DNA from: Candidatus Methylomirabilis sp.
Lineage (GTDB): Bacteria; DYJV01
Reading direction: 5' to 3'
Assembly: GCA_020722945.1 (NCBI GenBank)
Contig: DYJV01000047.1
Coordinates: 1-17,914 of the forward strand
DNA: 17,914 bases
The notes beneath the pieces were generated by a model. That model was given only the letters and a program-made list of their open reading frames with translations, searched no databases and had not been told where the DNA came from. A program made the position numbers and the translations under genes. Below, in pieces: positions 1 through 6,841 of this stretch (position 1 is the stretch's first letter; each line of letters opens with the position of its first letter).

Positions 1-72
1 GGTAAAACCTGTGATTCGTAAAAAATCTAATAAAAAACAGGTAAAACCTGTGATTTGTGAAAAATCTAATAA
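1..72 (+). repeat. 39-bp-period tandem repeat (two copies, reaching the window edge)
   Basis: Positions 1-33 and 40-72 carry nearly the same 33 bases, starting GGTAAAACCTGTGATT, with two differences and a 6-bp spacer. The period is 39 bp (13 codons), so the reading frame is kept. The encoded repeat is V-K-P-V-I-x-x-K-S-N-K. More copies may lie upstream of the window. Confidence 0.85.
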
Positions 73-403
73 GTTTACTTCAAACCCATTGTTAGTAAAT
101 GCTAATGAATTTTTTAAAACAATATACGCTTATAATCGGCTAAAAATAGAAAAATTTTTGGATGTTGAATTAACTAATGCAGAAATTCAACAGCTAAAAA
201 TTCCGAACTATGTGTTTAAACTCAGCCAAGATTTTAAAATTCCACTTCCCGAGTTAATTAATTATATTTTAAGAGATTTTGTAATAAAATTTAATTATGG
301 TGAAGGAAAATTAAAAAAATCTATCTGGAAAAATTTTCAGAAGATTACAAGTTTGACACCTGAACAAAAATGTGATGTATATATAGCATTATTCAAAAAG
401 TAG
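2..403 (+). CDS. Hypothetical protein, 5' end outside the window
   Basis: The frame is open to the left edge, so the true start probably lies upstream; the GTG at 11 has no ribosome binding site visible and sits inside a repeat. The visible 133 residues start with two copies of a basic 13-residue repeat (VKPVI..KSNK). A mostly helical, lysine-rich region follows, and the stop is TAG at 401-403. A lysine-rich repeated N-terminus next to a helical domain suggests nucleic-acid or protein binding, but that is inference only. The family is not recognised. The next gene starts 17 bp downstream, so the two are probably co-transcribed. Confidence 0.6.
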   Translation, partial: VKPVIRKKSNKKQVKPVICEKSNKFTSNPLLVNANEFFKTIYAYNRLKIEKFLDVELTNAEIQQLKIPNYVFKLSQDFKIPLPELINYILRDFVIKFNYGEGKLKKSIWKNFQKITSLTPEQKCDVYIALFKK

Positions 404-420
404 CGCGGAGATTAAGATTA

Positions 421-699
421 ATGCAATACAAAATATTACAACTCGGAAAAACAAGTGAGTGGTATTCAGAAGCATTAAAAACTGTTTTAAAAGAAAAACC
501 AAACACAATTATGTTTATTTGTAAAAACATGTCAGAAGCAAAACGACAATATAACAACTTTATGCAATATATAGATGAACAAAAATCAATAATTATTAAG
601 TCTTTTAAACAAACAAAACATAAATTAATTATTACGTTTAAAAATAATTCAACACTTGTATTTACCATGTCTTCCAGCATTGAAAACCCCTCGCTTTAG
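421..699 (+). CDS. Hypothetical protein, probably truncated by repeat element D1
   Basis: The start ATG follows a GGAG at 407-410. The first 82 residues look like normal phage protein: alternating strands and helices, with stretches such as NTIMFICKNM and KLIITFKNN that resemble part of an alpha/beta fold. The last ten residues (MSSSIENPSL) and the TAG stop are encoded by element D1 (667-714), whose first 21 bases recur at 4749. The native C-terminus was therefore replaced by the insertion, and no continuation is visible downstream. It may be a non-functional remnant or a shortened protein. The family is not recognised; a fragment of a P-loop or terminase-like domain is possible but unsupported. 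Confidence 0.5.
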   Translation: MQYKILQLGKTSEWYSEALKTVLKEKPNTIMFICKNMSEAKRQYNNFMQYIDEQKSIIIKSFKQTKHKLIITFKNNSTLVFTMSSSIENPSL

Positions 700-714
700 C
701 CGTGGGGAGGCAAC
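667..714 (+). ncRNA. Element D1: omega-RNA-like 3' terminal hairpin (IS200/IS605 right-end type)
   Basis: This 48-bp segment begins ATGTCTTCCAGCATTG and contains a GAAAACCCCTCGCTTTAGC / CCGTGGGGAGG hairpin, ending GGCAAC. That is the typical layout of the right end of IS200/IS605-type elements, where the omega-RNA scaffold finishes with a GAA-rich hairpin just before the guide. A second copy lies at 4749-4798. No tnpB-like coding vestige is seen upstream. Bases 715 onward (AGCATATAGGTAGC) would be the guide. A further hairpin, GCAAG/CTTGC, lies near 727-746. Confidence 0.5.
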
Positions 715-756
715 AGCATATAGGTAGCAAGAGGGTTTTTACTTGCTCCTGTGGAG

Positions 757-908
757 TAAAATTAGACAGGGATTTATCAGGAGCCAGGAATATATTTCTC
801 AAGAATATATCCCTGGCGACGAAAGATCTTTCCATGCTGCAGATTTAAGGTCTGTAGTATGAACCTTTGTTAATAGGTAGAAGTATCTATTAACGGAAAT
901 AGATCGGA
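757..908 (+). ncRNA. Element A1: TnpB C-terminal vestige plus omega-RNA-like scaffold
   Basis: Bases 762-848 encode LDRDLSGARNIFLKNIS and a stop, which matches the last RuvC motif (D-R-D-x-N/S-x-A-R-N) and tail of TnpB. No upstream part of a tnpB gene is present. Three hairpins follow one another: 784-816 (CCAGG/CCTGG), 833-861 (CATGCTGCAG/CTGTAGTATG) and 869-894 (GTTAATAG/CTATTAAC). The tail is GGAAATAGATCGGA. The element is identical, base for base, to A2 at 4483-4634. In TnpB systems the omega-RNA overlaps the 3' end of tnpB and the guide lies directly downstream; here that is the start of the phosphoesterase gene (909 onward). The terminal CGGA may also serve as that gene's ribosome binding site. 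Confidence 0.75.
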
Positions 909-917
909 ATGGTGTGT

Positions 918-2297
918 ATGAAAAACTTGAAATATAAATCCAGAGAAGAAATAAGTAAGTACTGTAAAAAACTAAGACAAGAAGGAAAATTTGCATCAGA
1001 AATTTCAAGAGAACTTAAAAAAGCTGGTGTTAACTGGACTACAAGACAAATTAATAACTGCATAAGACATGTTATAAAAACAAATAAATTAGGTAAAACA
1101 GAAAGAAAACCAAAATATAAATTTGAAAATGGTGTATATACTGTTTTTTATGGGAAGAATAAAAAAGTTTCAGCAACAGAAGAACAGATACAAAAAGCAT
1201 TTAGTTTATATTGTACAGCAGACTTAACACTTAATCAAGTTTCTACGGAAATGGGCTGGAGTAGAGATGAATTTTATGCTATCAAAACAGCGTTTAGTAT
1301 CACAAAAGATTCATTGCCATTCACACCAGAACAGATAGATTTACTAACGCCAGAAGAAATATCTGAACGAGTTAGAATAGAAAAGAAAAGATATGCTTTA
1401 AAGAAATACCAAGATTCAAAATACAAAGATATAAAACGTGAAGTTGATAAATTTAATAAATCTGACTATTGGTACAAAGAATTTGCAAATAGAATTAATG
1501 CTATAAATCCTAGTGTTTATCCTGTCACTAAGTTGAATATAGATAATGAAATTGAACGCCTATTAATAATAACAGATATTCATTCTGGATTGAAAATCGA
1601 CAGTCCTTGGAATAAATACGACTTTGAAGTAATGAAACATAGGTTCAATATTCTTGCTAATACTATATGTAGCACAATTAGACCATGTAGATTAACAATA
1701 GCAGAACTTGGTGATTCTGTTCATGGGATTATTAAAGGTAATATCAAACATCATTCAGAAAATGTCATAGATTCTGTTTTTAATGTAACTGAGTGTCTAT
1801 CCAATCTGTTTGTGACACTGATTAATTCTGGTTTTTCATTAAGATTTACTAAAGTCAATGGCAATCACTCAAGTATTGAAAAAACATATGAAGATAGAAC
1901 AGATGATGAAAACTTTGGAAGAATTGTTTACTGGGGATTAAAGATTAAATTCCAAAATTTCAAACAGATAGAATTTATTGATCCTATTTATAATATGTCA
2001 TTGATTAAATTCTTCGATTATAGTATAATTTGTTGTCATGGTCATCAAGGCGATATTAAGCGATTAGCTGAAATGGAAAAAATGTGGAGAAATGACAATG
2101 TAATTGAAATTCAAGCTGGTCATTTGCATCATAGAAAAATTGAAGAGTTCAATGGAATATCTGTGTTTTACAATGAATGTTTCTGTGGCAATGATCACTA
2201 TTCAATTTCTAAAGCTCTCGGTAGTAATTGTGGTTGTAGATTAGTAACCTATGATAAATCAGGTCGTAGAGAAGAAAGATTGATTTTATTAAAATGA
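918..2297 (+). CDS. Calcineurin-like metallophosphoesterase with N-terminal helix-turn-helix region
   Basis: About 459 residues. The N-terminal 120 or so are basic and helical (SREEISKYCKKLRQEGK...), resembling a DNA-binding helix-turn-helix. The C-terminal half has the metal-binding motifs of calcineurin-like phosphoesterases in order: TDIHSG, GDSVH, NGNHS, CHGHQ and AGHLHH. Many phage members are nucleases or phosphatases of the Mre11/SbcD type; DNA repair or recombination is inferred. ATG at 918 is preferred over ATG at 909 because the GGA at 906-908 then has a workable spacing. The 5' end abuts element A1, so any A1 guide would be the first codons of this gene. Confidence 0.85.
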   Translation: MKNLKYKSREEISKYCKKLRQEGKFASEISRELKKAGVNWTTRQINNCIRHVIKTNKLGKTERKPKYKFENGVYTVFYGKNKKVSATEEQIQKAFSLYCTADLTLNQVSTEMGWSRDEFYAIKTAFSITKDSLPFTPEQIDLLTPEEISERVRIEKKRYALKKYQDSKYKDIKREVDKFNKSDYWYKEFANRINAINPSVYPVTKLNIDNEIERLLIITDIHSGLKIDSPWNKYDFEVMKHRFNILANTICSTIRPCRLTIAELGDSVHGIIKGNIKHHSENVIDSVFNVTECLSNLFVTLINSGFSLRFTKVNGNHSSIEKTYEDRTDDENFGRIVYWGLKIKFQNFKQIEFIDPIYNMSLIKFFDYSIICCHGHQGDIKRLAEMEKMWRNDNVIEIQAGHLHHRKIEEFNGISVFYNECFCGNDHYSISKALGSNCGCRLVTYDKSGRREERLILLK

Positions 2298-2413
2298 AAA
2301 TAATAGAATATTTTTTAATTGTTTTGTTGGTTTTGGCTTTCTATGATATAATTGAAATAGCTCTTAACAATCGGAAAGCTTATGAAAACAATAACAAGAC
2401 GAAGAAGTTTTAA
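2294..2413 (+). CDS. Possible 39-residue membrane peptide
   Basis: ATG overlaps the phosphoesterase stop as ATGA, which allows translational coupling. Residues 5-20 (EYFLIVLLVLAFYDII) could form one membrane helix, followed by a polar, basic tail. It overlaps the next gene by 32 bp. A promoter-like sequence lies inside it, and there is no clear ribosome binding site, so it may be fortuitous. Confidence 0.3.
   Translation: MKIIEYFLIVLLVLAFYDIIEIALNNRKAYENNNKTKKF
2324..2352 (+). promoter_or_regulatory. Sigma70-type promoter for the 2382 gene
   Basis: TTGTTG (2324-2329), a 17-bp spacer, then a perfect TATAAT (2347-2352). Transcription would start near 2359, giving a short leader before the ATG at 2382. 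Confidence 0.45.
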
Positions 2414-2678
2414 CAATTTAATAGTTTATGCTAATCAAGAAGAATTAGATCGCTGTTTAGCCATTCTAATTCAATTTAAAAATTCATTACAAAAGATAAT
2501 CCCGTATAGAATACATAGATTATCAATTGATATTATTAATTTTGATTTTTTTTCTTGTTCTTTAATATCAAATTGTGATAAGATAGAGTTCATGTTAGAT
2601 AGGCAACAAGTATTATCTATCATAAACGGTAACACAAAACTAATAAATCAGGTGCTAACGTTGACAGCAAGTAATTAA
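2382..2678 (+). CDS. Hypothetical protein (98 residues)
   Basis: Begins at an ATG preceded by GGAAAG at 2373-2378, a reasonable ribosome binding site. The N-terminus is basic (MKTITRRRSF), and the rest alternates hydrophobic and polar stretches, including SIDIINFDFFSCSLIS, that look like a small alpha/beta protein. No membrane helix or metal motif is evident and the family is not recognised. It sits just after a TATAAT promoter and ends inside the next conserved phage promoter: the -35 at 2661 lies within its last codons. Confidence 0.6.
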   Translation: MKTITRRRSFNNLIVYANQEELDRCLAILIQFKNSLQKIIPYRIHRLSIDIINFDFFSCSLISNCDKIEFMLDRQQVLSIINGNTKLINQVLTLTASN

Positions 2679-2689
2679 TATATTAACAT
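2661..2689 (+). promoter_or_regulatory. Conserved phage promoter, solo copy without an omega-RNA element
   Basis: TTGACA (2661-2666), 17 bp, TAACAT (2684-2689). The sequence GTTGACAGCAAGTAATT.AT recurs at 7041 and 12776, and a variant at 9605. In this copy the leader runs straight into AGGAGATTAAACATG of the next gene. The other copies have a TnpB vestige and hairpins between promoter and gene. This copy therefore shows what the promoter looks like without the element. Confidence 0.7.
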
Positions 2690-2708
2690 CTATAATAGGA
2701 GATTAAAC

Positions 2709-3092
2709 ATGAATTTTTATTTGAAACTGGGTGTAAATGCTGACAAGAACCGTGTTCGTTTTAACTTTGTTAATGCTATTCATATAATTAACAATATTAA
2801 TATCCTTGAACATTTTGTAAATGTTCAGATAAGAGCATATGCTTCTCTGGAAGCATACAATTACACGTCCACAATAATGACAAATTCCCCAAAAATACCA
2901 GATAATATTGCTATGATAGATGATAATCGTCACATTTCTGAAACAAATCAAACAATTCCCATAGCATCACTTAAAAAATTCGATGTTCCTGATACAATCA
3001 CAGACCCTGTTGAACGTATTAAATATGCTGTTTATCAATATTTGATTGCCGATGTCATTGATTATAAGAATGGCGTTGTTGAAGAAATTTAA
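2709..3092 (+). CDS. Hypothetical protein (127 residues)
   Basis: A strong ribosome binding site (AGGAG at 2697-2701) and the conserved promoter at 2661 mark this as a real gene. The N-terminal half is rich in I, N and V (NFVNAIHIINNINILEHFVN) and may form beta structure. The C-terminal half is acidic (PDTITDPVERIKYAVYQYL) and probably helical. There is no signal peptide or recognisable motif. Early or middle expression is inferred from its sharing a promoter type with replication genes. Function unknown. Confidence 0.65.
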   Translation: MNFYLKLGVNADKNRVRFNFVNAIHIINNINILEHFVNVQIRAYASLEAYNYTSTIMTNSPKIPDNIAMIDDNRHISETNQTIPIASLKKFDVPDTITDPVERIKYAVYQYLIADVIDYKNGVVEEI

Positions 3093-3111
3093 TAATATTT
3101 GTGTAATAAAA

Positions 3112-3141
3112 AAGCCCTGTTTTTAAATAGGAATAGGGCTT
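3112..3141. terminator. Stem-loop terminator, better oriented for the minus strand
   Basis: AAGCCCT (3112-3118) pairs with AGGGCTT (3135-3141). Read on the minus strand the stem is followed by a run of Ts (from the A-tract at 3108-3113), as in an intrinsic terminator. On the plus strand only TTAAATTT follows. It sits in the gap after a plus-strand gene, so it may act both ways or block antisense transcription. Confidence 0.55.
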
Positions 3142-3168
3142 AAATTTGAAAAAATGGAAATGTCTTTT

Positions 3169-3348
3169 ATGAGCGAAACCAATATTAAACGTGAAGATAT
3201 TGCTAATTCTATTTTTGATGCACTTGCTTTATATATAGTTGAACAGAAGTTTCATAGCTTTTTAAAGAACTTAACACAAGAAAATTTAAAACCGATTCAA
3301 GATGAAGTTGAAAAGCTTTTAATCAAAAATGGATTTGGAATAGAATAA
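3169..3348 (+). CDS. Small acidic helical protein (59-64 residues), unknown function
   Basis: Three in-frame ATGs (3154, 3160, 3169) are possible. The last is preferred because GGAA at 3156-3159 gives a usable ribosome binding site. The protein looks fully helical (EDIANSIFDALALYIVEQKF..., IQDEVEKLLIKNGF) and mildly acidic, like many small phage accessory proteins. It lies between a stem-loop and an AT-rich leader for the glycosyltransferase gene. Not recognised. Confidence 0.5.
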   Translation: MSETNIKREDIANSIFDALALYIVEQKFHSFLKNLTQENLKPIQDEVEKLLIKNGFGIE

Positions 3349-3415
3349 TTTGATAATGATTAACAAATGATATTATAATTTAAATTATTTAATTTTAAAT
3401 ATGTAGGTATAACCA

Positions 3416-4426
3416 ATGAACAAACAAAAAGAATTCTCAGAAATTAGACACATTAATTGGCGTTCTGGTGGTGGTCTTGGTAAACAGATTATGGCAACTG
3501 CTGTACTAAAAGCACTTAGATCACAGAATCCAAATGCAGTTATTCATGCTATGACAAGTTATCCAGAAGCTTTTACAGGACTTGAAGATGTTATTGATCG
3601 CATTTATCCTTTGAACGTAGTTCCTCATTTTTATGAAGATCACAAAGAATATGAAGTTATGGAAGTTGAACCTTATACTGATCTTCATTATAGAAAAGGC
3701 GAAATGCACCTAATTGAAGCATGGTGTAAGATGCTTGGTATTCAGGCTCCTTCTACTTTGGTTGGTATAATTAAGCTTCTTGATGAAGAAAAGAAAGCTG
3801 CTGAACAATTTATAGCACAGGTTAAACTTGATCGTCCATTGATTGCATTTCAACCATTTGGTGGCACTTCTTACTATTCACCACAGGAAGCCAATAATCC
3901 AACCAGACCGATGCACTACAGAGAAATTCCTGTTAATACAGCACAGGAAATTATTGATTATCTTGTTAATCTTGGTTATGCTGTCATCCATATTGGACTT
4001 CCAACAGAACCACAATTAAAAAATTGCTTAAGATTATCAGATAAAGACCCGCTCAATCCTCGTTATATTTTCGCCCTTCTTGATCGTTGCCATTATGGTA
4101 TTTTCATTGATAGCTTTTGTCAACATGCATGGGCAGCACTTGGGAAGAAAAATGCGATTGTTCTATGGGGTGGTACCAATCCAAAAACACTGGGTTATCC
4201 AACTAACGTGAATATGACTCAGCCAAAATCTTGTACAAATTTACATTGTAACAGACCAAATACTTTCATGTTTGATTTTGGTGGTAATGGTCAACATTGG
4301 CGTTGTGTAGTTGGTGGTAAATGTATGAAATTTGATGCAAAGGATGTTGTCAGACGTTTCATTGAAATTAATGAAAGTAGCAAGATCGAACAGTTTGAAA
4401 AGATGCTAAAAAAAACAGCATCATAA
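3416..4426 (+). CDS. GT9-like glycosyltransferase (heptosyltransferase-type fold)
   Basis: 336 residues with the two-domain GT-B layout. The N-terminus has GGGLGKQIMATAVLKAL, matching the G-D-x-x-x-x-x-P-x-L-x-x-L loop of ADP-heptose transferases. The middle has IAFQPFGGTSYYS. The C-terminal half has GIFIDSFCQHAWAALGKK and VLWGGTNPKTLGYP, like the donor-binding VGNDSGPMHLAAALG...GPT.P of the family. Cysteines near residues 274-304 (CTNLHC, CVVGGKC) could bind metal. Known GT9 enzymes build lipopolysaccharide core; phage members may alter the host surface or phage DNA or protein, and the sequence does not decide. Its wording is slightly less AT-rich than its neighbours, which hints at acquisition from a host. 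Confidence 0.75.
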   Translation: MNKQKEFSEIRHINWRSGGGLGKQIMATAVLKALRSQNPNAVIHAMTSYPEAFTGLEDVIDRIYPLNVVPHFYEDHKEYEVMEVEPYTDLHYRKGEMHLIEAWCKMLGIQAPSTLVGIIKLLDEEKKAAEQFIAQVKLDRPLIAFQPFGGTSYYSPQEANNPTRPMHYREIPVNTAQEIIDYLVNLGYAVIHIGLPTEPQLKNCLRLSDKDPLNPRYIFALLDRCHYGIFIDSFCQHAWAALGKKNAIVLWGGTNPKTLGYPTNVNMTQPKSCTNLHCNRPNTFMFDFGGNGQHWRCVVGGKCMKFDAKDVVRRFIEINESSKIEQFEKMLKKTAS

Positions 4427-4482
4427 ATTGTTGATAATATTCCTATCACAAACAAACCAAAAAAAAAAATAATATCAATTGT

Positions 4483-4634
4483 TAAAATTAGACAGGGATT
4501 TATCAGGAGCCAGGAATATATTTCTCAAGAATATATCCCTGGCGACGAAAGATCTTTCCATGCTGCAGATTTAAGGTCTGTAGTATGAACCTTTGTTAAT
4601 AGGTAGAAGTATCTATTAACGGAAATAGATCGGA
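4483..4634 (+). ncRNA. Element A2: TnpB C-terminal vestige plus omega-RNA-like scaffold, identical to A1
   Basis: Base-for-base identical to 757-908 (offset 3726), including the LDRDLSGARN coding vestige, the three hairpins and the GGAAATAGATCGGA tail. The tail is followed by a second partial copy, AAATAGATCGGA, a direct duplication of 11 bp. Here the element does not lead into a gene start; it lies in the gap after the glycosyltransferase. The putative guide starts at 4635 and would read into the duplicated tail. Confidence 0.75.
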
Positions 4635-4748
4635 AATAGATCGGAGAACTCTGCTTAGCTGGGAAAATAGCGGCAAGCTTGTTTCCTAAATGTTGCTGAT
4701 TCAATGAATTGTAAATTTATTATGCTAACTGGTAAATACAATATTACT
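4635..4748 (+). other. Spacer between elements A2 and D2, with one stem-loop
   Basis: No gene is supported here. GGAAAATAGC (4662-4671) can pair with GCTTGTTTCC (4677-4686) around a 5-nt loop, with two mismatches. The sequence from CTCTGCTTAGC onward could be the 5' part of the D-type omega-RNA, since D2 follows, but this part is not found before D1. The rest, to 4748, is AT-rich and featureless. Confidence 0.4.
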
Positions 4749-4798
4749 ATGTCTTCCAGCATTGAAAACCTCTCGCTTTAGCCGTGGGAAGTAGTCAC
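4749..4798 (+). ncRNA. Element D2: omega-RNA-like 3' terminal hairpin
   Basis: Second copy of D1: the first 21 bases are identical, followed by CTCTCGCTTTAGCCGTGGGAAG and ending GTAGTCAC. That ending is characteristic of IS200/IS605 right ends. The sequence directly downstream (4799 onward), where a guide would lie, contains 20 bases identical to an internal part of the intact gene at 5332-5351. Confidence 0.55.
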
Positions 4799-4802
4799 AA
4801 TA

Positions 4803-4886
4803 GATGGCCCTGTTAATACATGTTTTATTATTCATTTGATTTGTGATATTGTAGAAAGAGAGTTATCAAAAAAATATGGCCAATAA
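4803..4886 (+). pseudogene. 3' remnant of a paralogue of the 4876 gene
   Basis: Bases 4803-4822 are identical to 5332-5351. The encoded DGPVNTCFII matches DGPVNTCFIV near the C-terminus of the downstream protein, after which the two diverge. The remnant runs on to a TAA at 4884-4886, overlapping the start of the intact gene. Everything upstream of the match is replaced by element D2. This is a partial gene duplication whose left border is an omega-RNA-like end. Confidence 0.6.
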
Positions 4887-5454
4887 ATACTTTGTTTTGC
4901 CAGATGAAACTAAAGTGTTTCTTATGCAATTGCCAGTTGAATGTGAAACCGCTGCAATTGCTACATGTACACAAGTTAACTATGATATAGTAAATGAAGT
5001 TATGCACAGAATTAGAAAACTTCCTGATGTTATTGAAAATCCTATTTATGGTAATCTTTTAACTATATTATATACTTTATTAAAACTTGGGTTTTGGAAA
5101 AAAGAATTAACATTAACACAGTTTATTAATAAAGAAGCAGTACCAAATAAAACAATGATGTTAGTTAAGCGAAATGTAACACAGCAACATTGGGTTGTGT
5201 TTGCTGGAATAACAACTGTTCAAGATAATAGCGAAATTAATAGAACTATAGATTTGTATCACTTTCATTGGGGTTACGAATTGAAACCAAAAGCACTAAC
5301 AAGAGAACAAGTTATTGATTATTTTACAACGGATGGCCCTGTTAATACATGCTTTATTGTCTATAAATGTAATATAATTAAAAAGTTAACCGAATCGCTC
5401 AAAATATGGGTTTTGGCTAAAATAAATTGTATAAAGGGTTTGTTTAGAAAGTGA
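4876..5454 (+). CDS. Putative papain/C39-like cysteine peptidase-fold protein
   Basis: 192 residues. The N-terminus has VECETAAIATCTQVNYDIV, similar to the Cys-containing helix (C-x-x-A-A-x-A) that starts the papain-like C39 fold. QQHWVVFAG near residue 105 would supply the histidine strand, and DLYHFHWG near residue 128 a later acidic or aromatic strand. The exact nucleophile is uncertain: the cysteine precedes ETAA, and another follows at ATC. Such proteins occur in phages and may process proteins or cleave host peptides; none of this is shown here. The C-terminus is hydrophobic and basic. The upstream AGAGAG is a weak ribosome binding site. A paralogue remnant overlaps its start. Confidence 0.5.
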   Translation: MANKYFVLPDETKVFLMQLPVECETAAIATCTQVNYDIVNEVMHRIRKLPDVIENPIYGNLLTILYTLLKLGFWKKELTLTQFINKEAVPNKTMMLVKRNVTQQHWVVFAGITTVQDNSEINRTIDLYHFHWGYELKPKALTREQVIDYFTTDGPVNTCFIVYKCNIIKKLTESLKIWVLAKINCIKGLFRK

Positions 5455-5468
5455 TTTTATGCTATAAT
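5440..5468 (+). promoter_or_regulatory. Sigma70-type promoter before the lysis cassette
   Basis: TTGTTT (5440-5445), a 17-bp spacer and a perfect TATAAT (5463-5468). It overlaps the end of the preceding gene and would transcribe the 5524, 5852 and 6210 genes as one unit. Confidence 0.5.
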
Positions 5469-5523
5469 AAAAGTTGGTAAAAGTATTATATTTAACACTC
5501 TGTAATAAAGTTGAGTTATATCT

Positions 5524-5841
5524 ATGAGCTTTCCAAAAGAAAATTTTCGTGATGATGAAGAATTCGTCAAAATAGTAGAAAGACAAGCAGAACAGAAAGT
5601 TCTGTTAAACGTGCTTGATAAGAAAGTAGATCAAGGATTTAATGAAATAAAACAAACTCTTGAAAAACTTGGTAATGATTTTCATTATACTCAGAATAAC
5701 TGTAAGAATTTTGTACCAAAAGATTCAATTAATAATAAATCTTTTTTAATGAAGTTAAACCCAAATATTGTTAAGTTCTTGTTTGTTATAATTATATTGA
5801 TTATTGGTAAATTGTTAGGCGTAGAGATACCAATTAAGTGA
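5524..5841 (+). CDS. XhlA-like small membrane protein (possible holin or lysis accessory)
   Basis: 105 residues. Residues 14-50 form a likely coiled coil (FVKIVERQAEQKVLLNVLDK...), followed by a polar linker. One membrane helix lies near residues 83-100 (IVKFLFVIIILIIGKLLG), with a very short tail. This coiled coil plus C-terminal helix matches XhlA-type phage lysis proteins in size and layout. It is the first gene after the 5440 promoter, and two genes downstream is a lysozyme, so a role in membrane opening or as holin partner is plausible. A spanin-like or other membrane role cannot be ruled out. No sequence motif proves the family. Confidence 0.55.
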   Translation: MSFPKENFRDDEEFVKIVERQAEQKVLLNVLDKKVDQGFNEIKQTLEKLGNDFHYTQNNCKNFVPKDSINNKSFLMKLNPNIVKFLFVIIILIIGKLLGVEIPIK

Positions 5842-5851
5842 CAAAAATATA

Positions 5852-6223
5852 ATGAAAAAACCAAAAGAAGTTCGATCTAAAACTTCTGAAATAAAACAAA
5901 CAGAACGAATAGAACAAACAATAGCAGAAAAAAAATTTAACAGGTGTGAATTTTGTAAAGAAGAATTTAGTATAAATCATTTAACAAGATGTAATTCCGT
6001 TTCAATTTGTGAAAACTGTCTTAAGGATTATTGTGAATATTGTAAAGAAATTAAACCATTTATCACTGTTAGAAAAGATTTTAACAATAAAGAACATACA
6101 TTTAAACAATTATGTTCAGATTGTTACTTAAAATTATGTGATATAATATATATAATGGATAAGAACTACGGAATAAATAATTTGAATAAAAATAACTTAG
6201 GTGACACAAATGAAGATATCTAA
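5852..6223 (+). CDS. Zinc-finger protein with four CxxC pairs
   Basis: 123 residues: a basic, charged N-terminus, then four CxxC pairs at C32-C35, C53-C56, C61-C64 and C88-C91, plus C47 and C96. The spacing suggests two zinc sites, possibly cross-braced like a RING or LIM-type fold. It starts 10 bp after the membrane protein gene and its 3' end overlaps the lysozyme start by 14 bp, so it is part of the same operon. Its role is unknown; binding to nucleic acid or to a host protein is typical of small phage zinc proteins. Confidence 0.6.
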   Translation: MKKPKEVRSKTSEIKQTERIEQTIAEKKFNRCEFCKEEFSINHLTRCNSVSICENCLKDYCEYCKEIKPFITVRKDFNNKEHTFKQLCSDCYLKLCDIIYIMDKNYGINNLNKNNLGDTNEDI

Positions 6224-6674
6224 TATTGGATTAGAACTGGTTAAACATTTTGAAGGTAAACATCTTAAAGGTTATTTGTGTCCTGCCAATGTACCTACAA
6301 TTGGATATGGCCATACTGGGTTGGTTGATGGCAAACCTATTAAAATAGGAATGATTATTACAGAAGAAAAAGCAGATGAATTGCTTAGACAGGATATGAA
6401 TACGTTTGAAAAGGCGGTTAAATCTTTGGTTAAAGTTCCTTTATCTCAAAATCAATTTGATACACTTGTATCATTTGTATTTAATGTTGGTATTGGTGCT
6501 TTAAGATCATCTACCCTTTTAAAGCTATTAAATAAAGGCTTATATAACGAAGTTCCAGCTCAATTGATGCGTTGGAATAAAGGTGGTGGTAGAGTATTAG
6601 CTGGTCTAACAAGACGTAGAAAATCAGAAGGCTACTTGTGGTCAACTGGTAAATTTAATCATTTTAATGAGTGA
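6210..6674 (+). CDS. T4-type lysozyme endolysin (GH24)
   Basis: 154 residues, a normal length for the family. The N-terminus HFEGKHLKGYLCPANVPTIG carries the E-(8)-D/C-(5)-T catalytic triad: E15, C24 and T30 (numbered from ATG at 6210), with Cys in place of the Asp of T4 lysozyme, as in some phage relatives. The YGHTG motif follows. The C-terminal part has FVFNVGIGALRSSTLL and GLTRRRKSEGYLW, both typical. It hydrolyses the MurNAc-GlcNAc bond of peptidoglycan. There is no signal peptide, so release needs a holin. ATG at 6210 is preferred to GTG at 6201 because the AGGTGA just upstream is then well spaced. The phage also encodes an amidase endolysin on the other strand. Confidence 0.93.
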   Translation: MKISNIGLELVKHFEGKHLKGYLCPANVPTIGYGHTGLVDGKPIKIGMIITEEKADELLRQDMNTFEKAVKSLVKVPLSQNQFDTLVSFVFNVGIGALRSSTLLKLLNKGLYNEVPAQLMRWNKGGGRVLAGLTRRRKSEGYLWSTGKFNHFNE

Positions 6675-6681
6675 TATATTG

Positions 6682-6841
6682 TAACTGCATCTAAATATTA
6701 GAAGTATAGGACTAAGTACGCTGGGGCACAGCAGATTTTAAGCTTGTGGAGATAGTTCATTAGAGCTGTGTCATTGAAGTAAGAAAAAGAATGCTTAGTA
6801 AACTAAGCAGAAGCCACAGGGCTTGTCCCGTGGAATGACAC
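6682..6841 (+). ncRNA. Element E: decayed TnpB C-terminus plus omega-RNA-like scaffold
   Basis: Bases near 6684-6730 read NIRSIGLSTLGHS when followed in frame, matching the TnpB tail and the parallel NIRNIGLYTVG in element C. The coding frame is broken (small deletion near 6691, TAA near 6740). The RNA part is intact: TGCTTAG/CTAAGCA hairpin at about 6792-6809, then GAAGCCACAGGGCTTGTCCCGTGG, the typical right-end hairpin, ending GAATGACAC at 6841. The coding vestige has decayed while the hairpins persist. The guide position starts at 6842 (AGGAATATATATTTAAATG). No tnpB or tnpA gene is nearby. Confidence 0.65.

Noticed and set aside
799-1008. 69-residue minus-strand frame across element A1
   Set aside because: It lies antisense to the structured RNA and the phosphoesterase start, with no ribosome binding site; a shadow.
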